Positions 1-7,085 of a DNA stretch of 14,693 nt are shown here, piece after piece (position 1 is the first letter of the stretch; each line of letters starts with the position of its first letter). The position numbers were made by a program, and so were the translations under genes. The stretch comes from an uncultured Eubacteriales bacterium (lineage in GTDB: Bacteria; Bacillota; Clostridia; Christensenellales; QAND01): positions 1-14,693 of the forward strand of contig UREB01000022.1 in NCBI GenBank assembly GCA_900546685.1. Direction: 5' to 3'. Under the pieces are notes generated by a model. That model worked only from the letters and a program-made list of their open reading frames with translations. It did no database searches and was not told the DNA's origin.

Positions 1-20
1 GACGTGTGCTCTTCCGATCT
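1..20 (+). other. Illumina TruSeq read-2 adapter remnant
   Basis: The first 20 bases match the 3' end of the standard TruSeq read-2 adapter and end in the diagnostic CTCTTCCGATCT. This is untrimmed library sequence, not genome. It adds a false GTG start at position 6 and false N-terminal residues to the gene that follows. Confidence 0.97.
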
Positions 21-245
21 ATCGATGCTGCTACTCAGGAATTCCTTCAGGCTGTTCAGCCCACCGTCAGCGTTGTCAGTAAGGATGACGCAGAGGGGTA
101 CAGCGATAAAAAGCAAAAGAAGCAAGAAAAAGCCTTTGAGCATATTTTAGAAAATGGCTCCAAACTATACCGCACGGATGTAGAGGGCACCATCACCTTA
201 ACCTTCTCTCAAAACAATGCCTATGATGTCTCGTATACCGGGTAA
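21..245 (+). CDS. ComEC/Rec2-like MBL-fold protein, C-terminal fragment (5' truncated)
   Basis: Only the last 74 codons are present, ending in TAA at 243-245. The frame enters from the left contig edge, and the GTG at 6 lies in adapter, so no real start is visible. The pattern of a Ser/Thr-rich start, FLQAVQP, a VVS strand, then KLYRTDVEGTITLTF matches the C-terminal edge of the metallo-beta-lactamase-fold domain in ComEC and related secreted MBL hydrolases. In that family this region follows the HHGS metal motif and ends in 'G..v.rTd..GtI.v'. The usual Tyr-Gly-His-Pro stretch after the VVS strand is replaced by a Lys/Gln/Asp-rich segment, so this is a divergent member, perhaps a stand-alone secreted hydrolase and not a DNA-uptake ComEC. 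The metal ligands lie outside the contig. It is the only gene on the plus strand and converges on the phosphate transporter. Confidence 0.68.
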   Translation: MDAATQEFLQAVQPTVSVVSKDDAEGYSDKKQKKQEKAFEHILENGSKLYRTDVEGTITLTFSQNNAYDVSYTG

Positions 246-248
246 TAA

Positions 249-275
249 AAAAAGAGCGCTTACAGCGCTCTTTTT
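249..275. terminator. Bidirectional intrinsic terminator
   Basis: A 12-bp stem (249-260 with 264-275, core GAGCGCT/AGCGCTC) has a 3-nt loop and is flanked by A-rich sequence on the left and T-rich sequence on the right, so it can work on both strands. It lies 3 nt after the stop of the plus-strand MBL gene. On the minus strand its arm overlaps the TAA stop (274-276) of the Na/Pi transporter. One hairpin therefore ends both convergent transcripts. Confidence 0.85.
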
Positions 276-1926
276 AATTTGCTATCATTTTTGGTTCGCC
301 CGATATATCGCCTACCAGGTTGGTCGCATGATCCGCTATACGCTCTAAGTCTACTACCATGTCCGCATAGATCATACCAGAGCGGGGATCGCACTCTCCT
401 TTTGCCAGTCTGCGGATATGCTTTTCTTTCATTTCATCACGCAGCTTATCCACCATGTCCTCATTTTCCCAGCAAAGGCGTCGTTCTTCTTCCTCATGCC
501 CCTCTCCCTTGATCACCTTGATGGCTGCAGAGTATGCCTGCTTGGCATGTTCTGCAATATCCCACAAATCATCCAAAGCATCCTTGGAGAATTTGGAGTC
601 ATTCATCTTGCAGTCCAACGTGTACTCCGCAATGTTCTCCGCATGGTCGCCGATACGCTCGATATTGCTGACCACCTCATGCACCCGGAAGATCTCCAAC
701 CGCTCTGTATCCGATATCTCTGTCATGGCTTGTAGCTTTACTAAAAATCTTACAATTTCCGAAGCGATATAATTGATGCTTTTTTCCTCGCTGAATACCT
801 TTTCCGCCATATCCTCGCTTTGCTTGGAGAAGGATTCCAGCGCACGTTCCAGATTGCGGTACGTCTTATCCGCCAAATGTCCCAATTCCTGATGAATGGA
901 AATGGAAGCCATGGTCGGCGTATCCACGATCCTATCGTCCAAATACAAAAGCCTATTATCATCCTCGTCACTGTTTTTGTTCTGTTTGATGATCTTATTG
1001 ATAAACTTGATGACCAAACCACCAAACGGCAACAGCAAAATCGTGTTAACCACATTGAAAATAGTATGGAAGTTCGCAATGATACGCGCCGGGTCGTTCG
1101 GCGACCAGCTTGCAACGACCTCAGGAATGGGTACAAAAGCAATCAGCAACCCAAACCAAATGGTCCCAATGATGTTGGCCATTACATGGATCACAGCCGC
1201 ACGTTTGGCCATGGTATTGCCGTTGGTGCTGGCCAATACCGCCGTAATGCAGGTGCCGATATTGGCCCCCAAAACCAGGTAAAGCCCTGCGCTGTGCCCT
1301 GCGCTCACGCCAATGACGCCGCTGGCTGCCAAAGCCTGCAAAATACCAATGGATGCAGAAGAAGACTGTATAATCGCCGTAAAGATAACGCCAACCAGTA
1401 CCCCCATGATGGGATTTTCAAAACTACTGATAAAGGAAAGGAACCATTGGCTATCGCGAAGCGGCTCCATGGATGTGCTCATGGTGTTCATCCCGAAAAA
1501 TAGGATACCGAACCCGGCTACAATGGTAAAATAGCTTTGAATAGATTGCTTTTTGGAAAACAGCAATGGCACAACGCCAATGATGATAAATAACGGCGCC
1601 CATTGGGATAGGTCAAAGGCAATGATTTGCGCTGTAATGGTGGTACCGATGTTTGCGCCTAAAATCACGCCAAATGCCTGGGATAGGTTCATCAGCCCTG
1701 CGTTGACAAAGCCAACAACCATCACCGTCGTTGCCGAAGAGGATTGAATTACACAGGTTACGAGCGTTCCCACCAATACGCCCATCAACCGGTTGCTCGT
1801 CAACTTTTCCAGAATGGTTTTTAGGCGATTGCCCGCTGCGGACTCCAGCCCTTTCCCCATCATGTCCATGCCATACAAGAACAGGCCTAGCCCGCCTAGC
1901 AACGTAAATAGATCAAAAATCGTCAT
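274..1926 (-). CDS. Na+/phosphate cotransporter family protein with C-terminal PhoU-like domain
   Basis: This is an integral membrane protein of 550 aa, expected to couple Na+ entry to inorganic phosphate movement. It shows the two inverted Na/Pi-cotransporter repeats of the NptA/YjbB type. The first carries QSSSAT near residues 61-66 and GANIGTT near 90-96. The second carries QSSSAS near 187-192 and GANIGTC near 220-226. About eight hydrophobic helices lie in residues 3-310. A charged linker near 315-325 leads to a helical PhoU-like domain (about 345-540) with paired 'ERIGDHAENIAEY' and 'ERIADHATNLV' helices. I chose ATG 1926 because GGGGGAG at 1933-1939 sits 6 nt upstream. An in-frame GTG at 1941 would place this ribosome site inside the gene. 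It looks like a single-gene transcript, with a promoter near 2013-2042 and the shared terminator at its end. Fused PhoU domains of this type are thought to tune transport, but whether it imports or exports phosphate cannot be read from sequence. Confidence 0.93.
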   Translation of the reverse strand: MTIFDLFTLLGGLGLFLYGMDMMGKGLESAAGNRLKTILEKLTSNRLMGVLVGTLVTCVIQSSSATTVMVVGFVNAGLMNLSQAFGVILGANIGTTITAQIIAFDLSQWAPLFIIIGVVPLLFSKKQSIQSYFTIVAGFGILFFGMNTMSTSMEPLRDSQWFLSFISSFENPIMGVLVGVIFTAIIQSSSASIGILQALAASGVIGVSAGHSAGLYLVLGANIGTCITAVLASTNGNTMAKRAAVIHVMANIIGTIWFGLLIAFVPIPEVVASWSPNDPARIIANFHTIFNVVNTILLLPFGGLVIKFINKIIKQNKNSDEDDNRLLYLDDRIVDTPTMASISIHQELGHLADKTYRNLERALESFSKQSEDMAEKVFSEEKSINYIASEIVRFLVKLQAMTEISDTERLEIFRVHEVVSNIERIGDHAENIAEYTLDCKMNDSKFSKDALDDLWDIAEHAKQAYSAAIKVIKGEGHEEEERRLCWENEDMVDKLRDEMKEKHIRRLAKGECDPRSGMIYADMVVDLERIADHATNLVGDISGEPKMIAN

Positions 1927-1932
1927 GCTGTT

Positions 1933-1939
1933 CTCCCCC
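1933..1939 (-). promoter_or_regulatory. Ribosome binding site fixing the Na/Pi transporter start
   Basis: GGGGGAG on the minus strand stands 6 nt before ATG 1926. It overlaps the codons that would follow the alternative GTG at 1941, which argues for the ATG. Confidence 0.75.
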
Positions 1940-2012
1940 ACAAGAAAATAGACATACTTCTACTTCATTTTACCTGATTTTTCCCTCTCTTTCATCGTTT
2001 CATCGTAAATTT

Positions 2013-2042
2013 CGTATAAAAACAATGTTAATATTATGTAAA
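2013..2042 (-). promoter_or_regulatory. Probable sigma-A promoter of the Na/Pi transporter gene
   Basis: On the minus strand TTTACA (2037-2042) and TATACG (2013-2018) are separated by 18 nt in a very AT-rich stretch. This gives a leader of about 80 nt to ATG 1926. It lies just downstream of the operon terminator at 2056-2082, where a new promoter is expected. The -10 is imperfect, so the match is moderate. No Pho-box-like direct repeats were recognised. Confidence 0.45.
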
Positions 2043-2055
2043 TTATCGTTCCAAA

Positions 2056-2082
2056 AAAAAAACAGCTCTTTGCTGTTTTTTT
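2056..2082 (-). terminator. Intrinsic terminator of the HAD-array operon
   Basis: Core stem ACAGC/GCTGT (2062-2066 with 2072-2076) with a 5-nt loop is extended by A/T pairs out to 2056 and 2082. On the minus strand it is followed by a run of T. It lies 8 nt after the trmL stop, so it ends the long leftward transcript. The A/T symmetry would let it act weakly on the other strand too. Confidence 0.85.
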
Positions 2083-2090
2083 ACCATCGC

Positions 2091-2552
2091 CTACACAAGC
2101 CCTTCAAATCCACGCTGCCGTAGTGCTTCATATACCATCACAGCCGCCGCGTTGGATAGGTTCAGGCTCCTCAGCCCCTTTCGCATGGGGAGCCGAATCA
2201 GGGTATCTGCATATTTTTCCACAATCGCTTTCGGTAGCCCCTTTGTCTCCTTTCCAAACACAAAAAAAACATCCTCTGGATACGTAACTTCGGTATGGAA
2301 TCTGCTTCCTTCCGTTTCTACAGGATAAAAATGCGCGCCAGGATACTTTCGTTCCAACTCCTCAAAGCTCTCATATACGCCCACCGTCACCTTATCCCAA
2401 TAATCCAGGCCAGCGCGTTTTAAATGCTTATCATCGATGGAAAATCCCAACGGCTTTACCAGGTGCAGCGCACAGCCCGTAGCCGCGCATGTTCGTGCAA
2501 TGTTGCCCGTATTTTGCGGGATCTCAGGCGAAACCAATACAATGTGTATCAT
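2091..2552 (-). CDS. trmL: tRNA (cytidine/uridine-34 2'-O)-methyltransferase TrmL
   Basis: This 153-aa protein is a minimal SPOUT-class (TrmH-like) methyltransferase. The family transfers methyl from SAM to the 2'-OH of the wobble base (C34 or cmnm5U34) of leucine tRNAs and works as a dimer in the cytosol. The sequence shows the full family pattern: IPQNTGNIARTCAATG (residues 11-26), FGKETKGLP (99-107) and the knotted SAM site LPMRKGLRSLNLSNAAAV (121-138). Length is normal for TrmL/YibK/CspR. Its ATG at 2552 follows the TAG stop of the DUF362 gene with no gap, and only a weak GGATTGG-like site precedes it, so translation is probably coupled to the upstream gene. It is the last gene of the operon. 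It is a housekeeping RNA-modification gene with no obvious functional tie to the phosphatases. Confidence 0.95.
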   Translation of the reverse strand: MIHIVLVSPEIPQNTGNIARTCAATGCALHLVKPLGFSIDDKHLKRAGLDYWDKVTVGVYESFEELERKYPGAHFYPVETEGSRFHTEVTYPEDVFFVFGKETKGLPKAIVEKYADTLIRLPMRKGLRSLNLSNAAAVMVYEALRQRGFEGLV

Positions 2553-3692
2553 CTAACCAATCCATTTCAATAGTTTATTTCTCTTGATGCGAATCGCCTG
2601 CACCGGACACAGCTCCTGGCAGCAAAAACAGCGAATGCATACATCTAGATCTGCCTGTGGCTTTCCCTCCTTCATCGAGATCGCCTTAGGTGGGCAGCTA
2701 CGAAAGCAGTCGCCGCAGCCCACACATTTTTTATGCAGGAAAACCGGCTTTGGCTTCATCCATTTTTCAAGCAGCTCCATTACGCATGTAGGCGCCATGC
2801 GGGGCAGCGTTTTCTCCCCTTGGATCACGGGCACCTGATAATCATTTGCTATATAGTCCTCTATTCGCTCTCCCAGCACCAACACCTGCTCTGGGTCTAC
2901 AAGCCTACGCTCTATGGCACGCTGTACTGTGCAGATGCTTTCGGGCTTAAGCCCCATCAGCCTAGTGCCTACCACATCCGCCGCATAGGCCGAAGGGGAG
3001 GCGATCAAGCAATTCATTTTTCTCATTGTACCGCCGCTCGGCCCGTCTCCCTCCATGGCCTCTACGGCATCAATCAAACTTACCACTGGCCGGATATGCT
3101 CGCATAGATCCACCAGCATCTGCGAAAAATCCTTCAGTGCCGGCATCCGAAAATGGTATTCCACCTTGACCGTGCCCGGCACGCATCCGTAAAGGTTCTT
3201 CACCGCGCCCGTATATTGCGTAAGGCCATGCGTTTTTAGCTTGGCACAATCGATCACCGCATCTGCCTGTGTTAAATACCGGCAAATCTGCATCTGGCGA
3301 AGCACAACGCTTTTTTCCTCATAGACGGTAACCTGCTCAAAGTCCTCATTCAGCACTGCGCCGGCATTTTCCGCTGCCTGCTCCATCCCGCAAGTCCGGT
3401 ATACTCCATGTACCAACGCGGGGGTAAACGGGCCGCCGGGGCTATCCCCTATCACTGCTGTTGCTCCCAGAGCCCGGACCTGTTTGGCCACCGCTTCAAT
3501 AACGGCTGGATGCGTGGTTGTAAATGCTTCCGGTTTCTTTTTCATCAGCAAATTGGCCTTGATCGCCACCGTCATCCCGGGTTTTATCCATTGGCCCAAC
3601 CCGCCTACCAAGGCAAAAGCCTGCGCCACAGCCCGATCCACTTCTTGTTGGTCGTAGCTTTCGCATCGTATCAATGCTGCTTTGTCTTGCAT
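2553..3692 (-). CDS. DUF362 domain protein with two C-terminal [4Fe-4S] ferredoxin sites
   Basis: The product has 379 aa. The DUF362 core (about residues 5-300) is marked by 'VAIKANLLMKKKPEAFTTTHP', 'GDSPGGPF', 'AKLKTHGLTQYTGAVKNLYG' and 'DAVEAMEGDGPSGG'. A bacterial-ferredoxin tail follows, with C323-x2-C326-x2-C329-x3-C333-P and C352-x2-C355-x2-C358-x3-C362-P. Each is a canonical [4Fe-4S] ligand set. The reaction of this family is not established; the clusters imply electron transfer or a redox-sensitive role. There is no signal peptide, so it should be cytosolic. I chose ATG 3692 because AAAAGGG at 3701-3707 is 8 nt upstream; an in-frame TTG at 3698 would be only 2 nt from that site. It starts 16 nt after HAD-9 stops, and its own stop touches the trmL start. 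It may belong to the older operon frame around the HAD array. Confidence 0.9.
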   Translation of the reverse strand: MQDKAALIRCESYDQQEVDRAVAQAFALVGGLGQWIKPGMTVAIKANLLMKKKPEAFTTTHPAVIEAVAKQVRALGATAVIGDSPGGPFTPALVHGVYRTCGMEQAAENAGAVLNEDFEQVTVYEEKSVVLRQMQICRYLTQADAVIDCAKLKTHGLTQYTGAVKNLYGCVPGTVKVEYHFRMPALKDFSQMLVDLCEHIRPVVSLIDAVEAMEGDGPSGGTMRKMNCLIASPSAYAADVVGTRLMGLKPESICTVQRAIERRLVDPEQVLVLGERIEDYIANDYQVPVIQGEKTLPRMAPTCVMELLEKWMKPKPVFLHKKCVGCGDCFRSCPPKAISMKEGKPQADLDVCIRCFCCQELCPVQAIRIKRNKLLKWIG

Positions 3693-3700
3693 ATGCAAAT

Positions 3701-3707
3701 CCCTTTT
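3701..3707 (-). promoter_or_regulatory. Ribosome binding site fixing the DUF362 gene start
   Basis: AAAAGGG on the minus strand lies 8 nt before ATG 3692. The upstream in-frame TTG at 3698 would leave only 2 nt of spacing. Confidence 0.65.
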
Positions 3708-3708
3708 C

Positions 3709-4557
3709 TTATCGATTCAAAATATATTTTTCTATGGCCTTGGCCACGCCGCCCTGCTTGAAGTTACAGGATACATAATCAGCCGCAGCCTTTACCTCAT
3801 CGGATGCATTGTCCATCGCCACACCAACGCCGGCCCAGCTGATCATGCCAATGTCATTGGCGCCGTCTCCACAACACATCACTTCCTCCTGGCGAATGCC
3901 CAAGATCTTGGCCAGCTGCGCCACGCCGTTCCTTTTGCTGCTCCCCGCCGCCATGATTTCCAAAACCGCAGGATTTGAGCTTGTCAGCATAAATTCGCCA
4001 CCCATGATAAGATCGCGATAAAACGTGCCTGGTAAAACGCCGTTTTCCCTATAATCGAACACACGAATCAGCTCCGCTTTGCCATCCGCAATTCTCAATA
4101 CATCGTCAATATCCTTTGCCACCACTGTAGGGCAGCGAAACTGTGGCTCTGTCTGTTCATTTTCACGGTCCGCATGGCTAGGCAGCGTCTTTAGAGGCCC
4201 GTAATCGATGGACATTTCCCCTGTATGCACTTCAACCTGAATGCCCGTATCCTTAATCCTGTCGCATGCTTTAAGCGCAGCCACCAGCCAACTGTCGGGA
4301 ATACGGTTGCTCCATAGGCTTTCCCCCGTCTTTACATTGTGTACCGAGCATCCATTGTTATTTACACAATAGGTTTCTAATTCTCCTAAATGCAGCATGC
4401 GCCGCACCAGCCCCAGGTTGCGAGCCGTCACAGCGCATACGGGAATACCGCGCTCTGCCAGCTTTCTGGTTGCCTCTAAGTTTTGTTGGTTGGCCTGGAA
4501 AGAATTTTCCATATATGTGCCGTCCATATCCGTCATTACAATCTTGATCTCTGCCAT
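3709..4557 (-). CDS. HAD-9: Cof-type HAD-IIB phosphatase
   Basis: At 282 aa this is one of the longest of the nine, and it is the last copy in transcription order. The Cof-type HAD fold is expected to hydrolyse a small phosphorylated metabolite with Mg2+ through an aspartyl-phosphate intermediate. Motif I is TDMDGT with nucleophile D10 and acid/base D12; motif II T44 (TARN); motif III K208; motif IV GDGAND (D231, D235). The C2B cap lies between motifs II and III, about 85-190. Its C-terminal half matches HAD-8 at about 43 of 73 aligned residues from FYR to the end of motif IV, so the two are sisters. Oddities: the near-invariant 'AMGNA' after motif IV reads AMDNA (D249), and the usual RNW after motif II reads RNL. 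Start ATG 4557 has AAGGAG 8 nt upstream; that site overlaps the HAD-8 stop. Substrate unknown. Confidence 0.93.
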   Translation of the reverse strand: MAEIKIVMTDMDGTYMENSFQANQQNLEATRKLAERGIPVCAVTARNLGLVRRMLHLGELETYCVNNNGCSVHNVKTGESLWSNRIPDSWLVAALKACDRIKDTGIQVEVHTGEMSIDYGPLKTLPSHADRENEQTEPQFRCPTVVAKDIDDVLRIADGKAELIRVFDYRENGVLPGTFYRDLIMGGEFMLTSSNPAVLEIMAAGSSKRNGVAQLAKILGIRQEEVMCCGDGANDIGMISWAGVGVAMDNASDEVKAAADYVSCNFKQGGVAKAIEKYILNR

Positions 4558-4569
4558 TTGCTACACTCC

Positions 4570-5406
4570 TTAAAAAATCAGTGTTTCCAACGCCTTTGCA
4601 AAGCCACCCTCATCATTGCGTGCCGTCACCATATCCGCAGCCGCCTGGACGCTTGGCGCTGCATTGCCAACCGCTACACCGGTACCGGCCCATTTGAGCA
4701 TGCCGATATCGTTGCTATTATCGCCAAAGGCCACGACCTCCTCTTGCTTTACCCCCAGCATGCCTGCCAGGCGCTCTACGCCTTCGCGCTTGGTAGAGCC
4801 ATATGCCATAATATCAATGCATCCCGTATGGCTGCTCGTCAAATAAAACTCTCCCTGCTCGATGACCCTGCGGTAAAACCAGCCGGGCAGCTCGGTTAGG
4901 TCCTTGCCGTGCACGGTAATATTTTCTGAAACGTCGCTGGCGCGCTGTATCATCTTTTCCAGGTCTTGATATACCTCCACCACAGGACGGCAATGCGCTG
5001 GTTTTTTCTCCCATTCTGTGCGCCATTGCACCATATCTTTGGTAGATAAGCGGGTGGGCTCATATTCCAAGGAAAACATGCCGGCAAATACATCAATGGA
5101 GGCTTCGGCCTCGGCCGCCGCTTGTAAAATGGCGCGCACAGCCGGTGCGGGAATGGTATTTTCAAATGCCAGCTTCTCGTTGCTTCCCTCTACGATGGCA
5201 GCGCCGTTATTGATAACGCACAGCGGATCAAACCCCGTTTCCGTAACCGCCCATTTACAAGCGCTCCAGTTGCGCGCCGTAACGGCGGCCACATAGATCC
5301 CTTGCTCCCTGGCTCTGCGTACCGCTTTTACATTTTCTTCGTTCAGGGTATGGTAGGTATCTAAAAAAGTTCCGTCCAGATCCGTTACAATGAGTTTTAT
5401 GCCCAC
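4570..5406 (-). CDS. HAD-8: Cof-type HAD-IIB phosphatase
   Basis: 278 aa. Catalytic residues: D9 and D11 in TDLDGTF, T43 in TARNW, K206 in STKREG, D229 and D233 in GDNSND. The sequence VINNGAAIV after the first Rossmann strands is typical of the family. It is closest to HAD-9, sharing LTSS, the IMA.GS.KR segment and NDIGM..WAG. The cap (about 85-185) is different, which usually means a different substrate. The start codon is GTG at 5406, supported by an excellent AAAGGAGG at 5414-5421 with 7-nt spacing whose first base overlaps the HAD-7 TAA. A further upstream ATG does not exist in frame without entering HAD-7. The gap to HAD-9 is 12 nt. Confidence 0.93.
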   Translation of the reverse strand: MGIKLIVTDLDGTFLDTYHTLNEENVKAVRRAREQGIYVAAVTARNWSACKWAVTETGFDPLCVINNGAAIVEGSNEKLAFENTIPAPAVRAILQAAAEAEASIDVFAGMFSLEYEPTRLSTKDMVQWRTEWEKKPAHCRPVVEVYQDLEKMIQRASDVSENITVHGKDLTELPGWFYRRVIEQGEFYLTSSHTGCIDIMAYGSTKREGVERLAGMLGVKQEEVVAFGDNSNDIGMLKWAGTGVAVGNAAPSVQAAADMVTARNDEGGFAKALETLIF

Positions 5407-5413
5407 GCTATAT

Positions 5414-5421
5414 CCTCCTTT
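5414..5421 (-). promoter_or_regulatory. Strong ribosome binding site for HAD-8 (GTG start)
   Basis: AAAGGAGG on the minus strand, 7 nt before the GTG at 5406, is the best Shine-Dalgarno match in the window. It supports the non-ATG start and suggests that HAD-8 may be among the better translated copies. Confidence 0.8.
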
Positions 5422-6251
5422 TATAAAACATATTTTTCCAGCGCATAGGCGAACCCGTTTTCATCATTGCGCTTAGAAACAAAATCCGCCAGCGGTTTAA
5501 TCCCTTCCTCGGCATTGCCCATCGCCACGCCTATGCCGGCCCATTGGATCATCTCGCTATCGCTGTATGCATCGCCAAGGCACATAACCTCCTCCGGTTT
5601 TAACCTCAGCTGTCTTGCCAGCGCTTGGGCCGCCTTAAGCTTGGAAGCGCCTGCAAACGATACATGATAACAGCCTTGATTGGGCTCTGCAATATGGAAA
5701 TTCCCCTGTGCATGAATACGCTCCGCCCACTCGGCGGGCAGCGGTTTCCCATCTTTACTGAATACTTCCAACAGCTGCGTATCCTCCCGGCCCAAAATCA
5801 CCATTTCATCGATGGTATCGCATTTGGTCACGGGAATGCGAAGCGGAGGGATATGGTTGGGCCAATCCTCTCTGATCATCAAATAGTGCATGGGCGAGGT
5901 GGTTGGCTCCATCAATGTCTGCTCATGAGAATACAGCGCAATTTTGGCTTCGTATTCTAAGCTGATGCGCACCAGCCCTTCCAAGCTTCTCCTCGGGAGG
6001 CAGTGCCGGTTGATGACAAAGCCGTCCTCTACCCGCACAAAAGAAGCGCCGTTACAGCAGGCGGCCAGCCCGTTGAGCTCTCCCCAGCGCACCACGCCTT
6101 TTGCCATCGCCCAGTTGCGCGTCGTACAGGCGCTTATCATTACGCCCTTTTCCTTAGCCGCCCTAACAGCCTTGATATTCTTCTCGCTCACCTGATAAAA
6201 ATCTGACAAAAACGTACCGTCCAGATCCGTCACTATCAATTTGATCGCCAT
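5421..6251 (-). CDS. HAD-7: Cof-type HAD-IIB phosphatase
   Basis: 276 aa. Motif I TDLDGTF (D9, D11), motif II T43 in ACTTRNW, motif III K204 in ASKLKA, motif IV GDAYSD (D227, D231). Motif IV has Ser230 where the other eight copies have Asn; both metal-binding aspartates remain, so activity is likely kept. It is the sister of HAD-6: about 42 of the first 70 aligned residues are identical, both use TTR in place of TGR/TAR at motif II, both have ACCNG, and both have ASKL.AAQALAR around motif III. ATG 6251 follows AAGGG with 7-nt spacing. It begins 15 nt after HAD-6 stops and its stop overlaps the HAD-8 ribosome site. The substrate cannot be read from the cap sequence. Confidence 0.93.
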   Translation of the reverse strand: MAIKLIVTDLDGTFLSDFYQVSEKNIKAVRAAKEKGVMISACTTRNWAMAKGVVRWGELNGLAACCNGASFVRVEDGFVINRHCLPRRSLEGLVRISLEYEAKIALYSHEQTLMEPTTSPMHYLMIREDWPNHIPPLRIPVTKCDTIDEMVILGREDTQLLEVFSKDGKPLPAEWAERIHAQGNFHIAEPNQGCYHVSFAGASKLKAAQALARQLRLKPEEVMCLGDAYSDSEMIQWAGIGVAMGNAEEGIKPLADFVSKRNDENGFAYALEKYVL

Positions 6252-6266
6252 TGGTATTCCCTTCTT

Positions 6267-7085
6267 TTACAGTACAAATCTCCCCACCGCCTGTGCAAAG
6301 CCATGCTCGTTGTTGTCCTTGGCCACATAGTCAGCATCCGCTTTTACGCCTTTTTCTGCATTTCCCATTGCAACGCCTATACCGGCCCAGCGAATCATCT
6401 CTCTGTCGTTGTAGGTATCGCCCAAACACATCACCTGTGACGCGTTAAGCCCCATCGTCCTTGCCAAAGCCTGGGCGGCCTGCAATTTAGACGCACACGG
6501 CATGGTAATATGGTACACACCCCGGTTTTGGTTGGCAATATACACCTTTCCGTATGGCCTAATCTTTTCCCGCCAGACCTCCGGCATTTGGCTGCCGTCT
6601 CTACCGGTAACCTCTACCATCTCCACCGCGTCGCCTGCATGGGACAGCATTTCAGCGGCATCACGGCATCGCTTTACCGTAAATTCCTCTTCCAATAGGT
6701 GCTTGGGAGAAATGCTTCCGTCCCCTACATAGGTCTGCCTATAGGTATGCAGCGCCACCTTTGCCCCAAGCGCCAAGCTTTCCTCTACCAATCCACGAAC
6801 CACCCCTGCCGGCAAACAATGCCTACTCAGTATCGCCCCGCTTTGGGTATTGATGTATGAGCCTCCATTGCAGCACGCTGTCACGCCGTCAAAACAAGCT
6901 GTCTGTACAATTTCTTTTGCCGCACACCAATTTCTCGTCGTACAGGCGCTTACCACGATCCCCTTTTCCCGGGCTGCCTGAACGGCCTGAATGTTTTCTC
7001 TGCTCAACGCCGCGTGATCCGCCAAAAAGGTACCGTCTAAATCTGTGACGATGAGTTTGATCTGCCCTTTTATTTCAGTACCCAT
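6267..7085 (-). CDS. HAD-6: Cof-type HAD-IIB phosphatase
   Basis: 272 aa, the shortest copy, because of a shorter cap (about 90-190) despite an N-terminal extension. Motif I TDLDGTF (D15, D17), motif II T49 in ACTTRNW, motif III K200 in ASKLQA, motif IV GDTYND (D223, D227). It is paired with HAD-7 by sequence. ATG 7085 lies inside the last codons of HAD-5, a 16-nt overlap, and adds an eight-residue leader (MGTEIKGQ) before the IKLIVTDLDG block with which most copies start. The only ribosome site is a weak GGAAA close to the ATG, so it is probably translated by coupling to HAD-5. No good downstream start exists before motif I. Confidence 0.9.
   Translation of the reverse strand: MGTEIKGQIKLIVTDLDGTFLADHAALSRENIQAVQAAREKGIVVSACTTRNWCAAKEIVQTACFDGVTACCNGGSYINTQSGAILSRHCLPAGVVRGLVEESLALGAKVALHTYRQTYVGDGSISPKHLLEEEFTVKRCRDAAEMLSHAGDAVEMVEVTGRDGSQMPEVWREKIRPYGKVYIANQNRGVYHITMPCASKLQAAQALARTMGLNASQVMCLGDTYNDREMIRWAGIGVAMGNAEKGVKADADYVAKDNNEHGFAQAVGRFVL

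Noticed and set aside
6..20. GTG at position 6 as start of the first plus-strand gene
   Set aside because: It lies in adapter sequence, and the real gene begins beyond the contig edge.
820..1503. 227-codon open frame on the plus strand inside the Na/Pi gene
   Set aside because: It is an antisense shadow of a clear membrane-protein gene, with no family resemblance and no ribosome site.
1927..1941. GTG at 1941 as start of the Na/Pi transporter
   Set aside because: The GGGGGAG ribosome site (1933-1939) would be inside the coding region; it is ideally spaced for ATG 1926.
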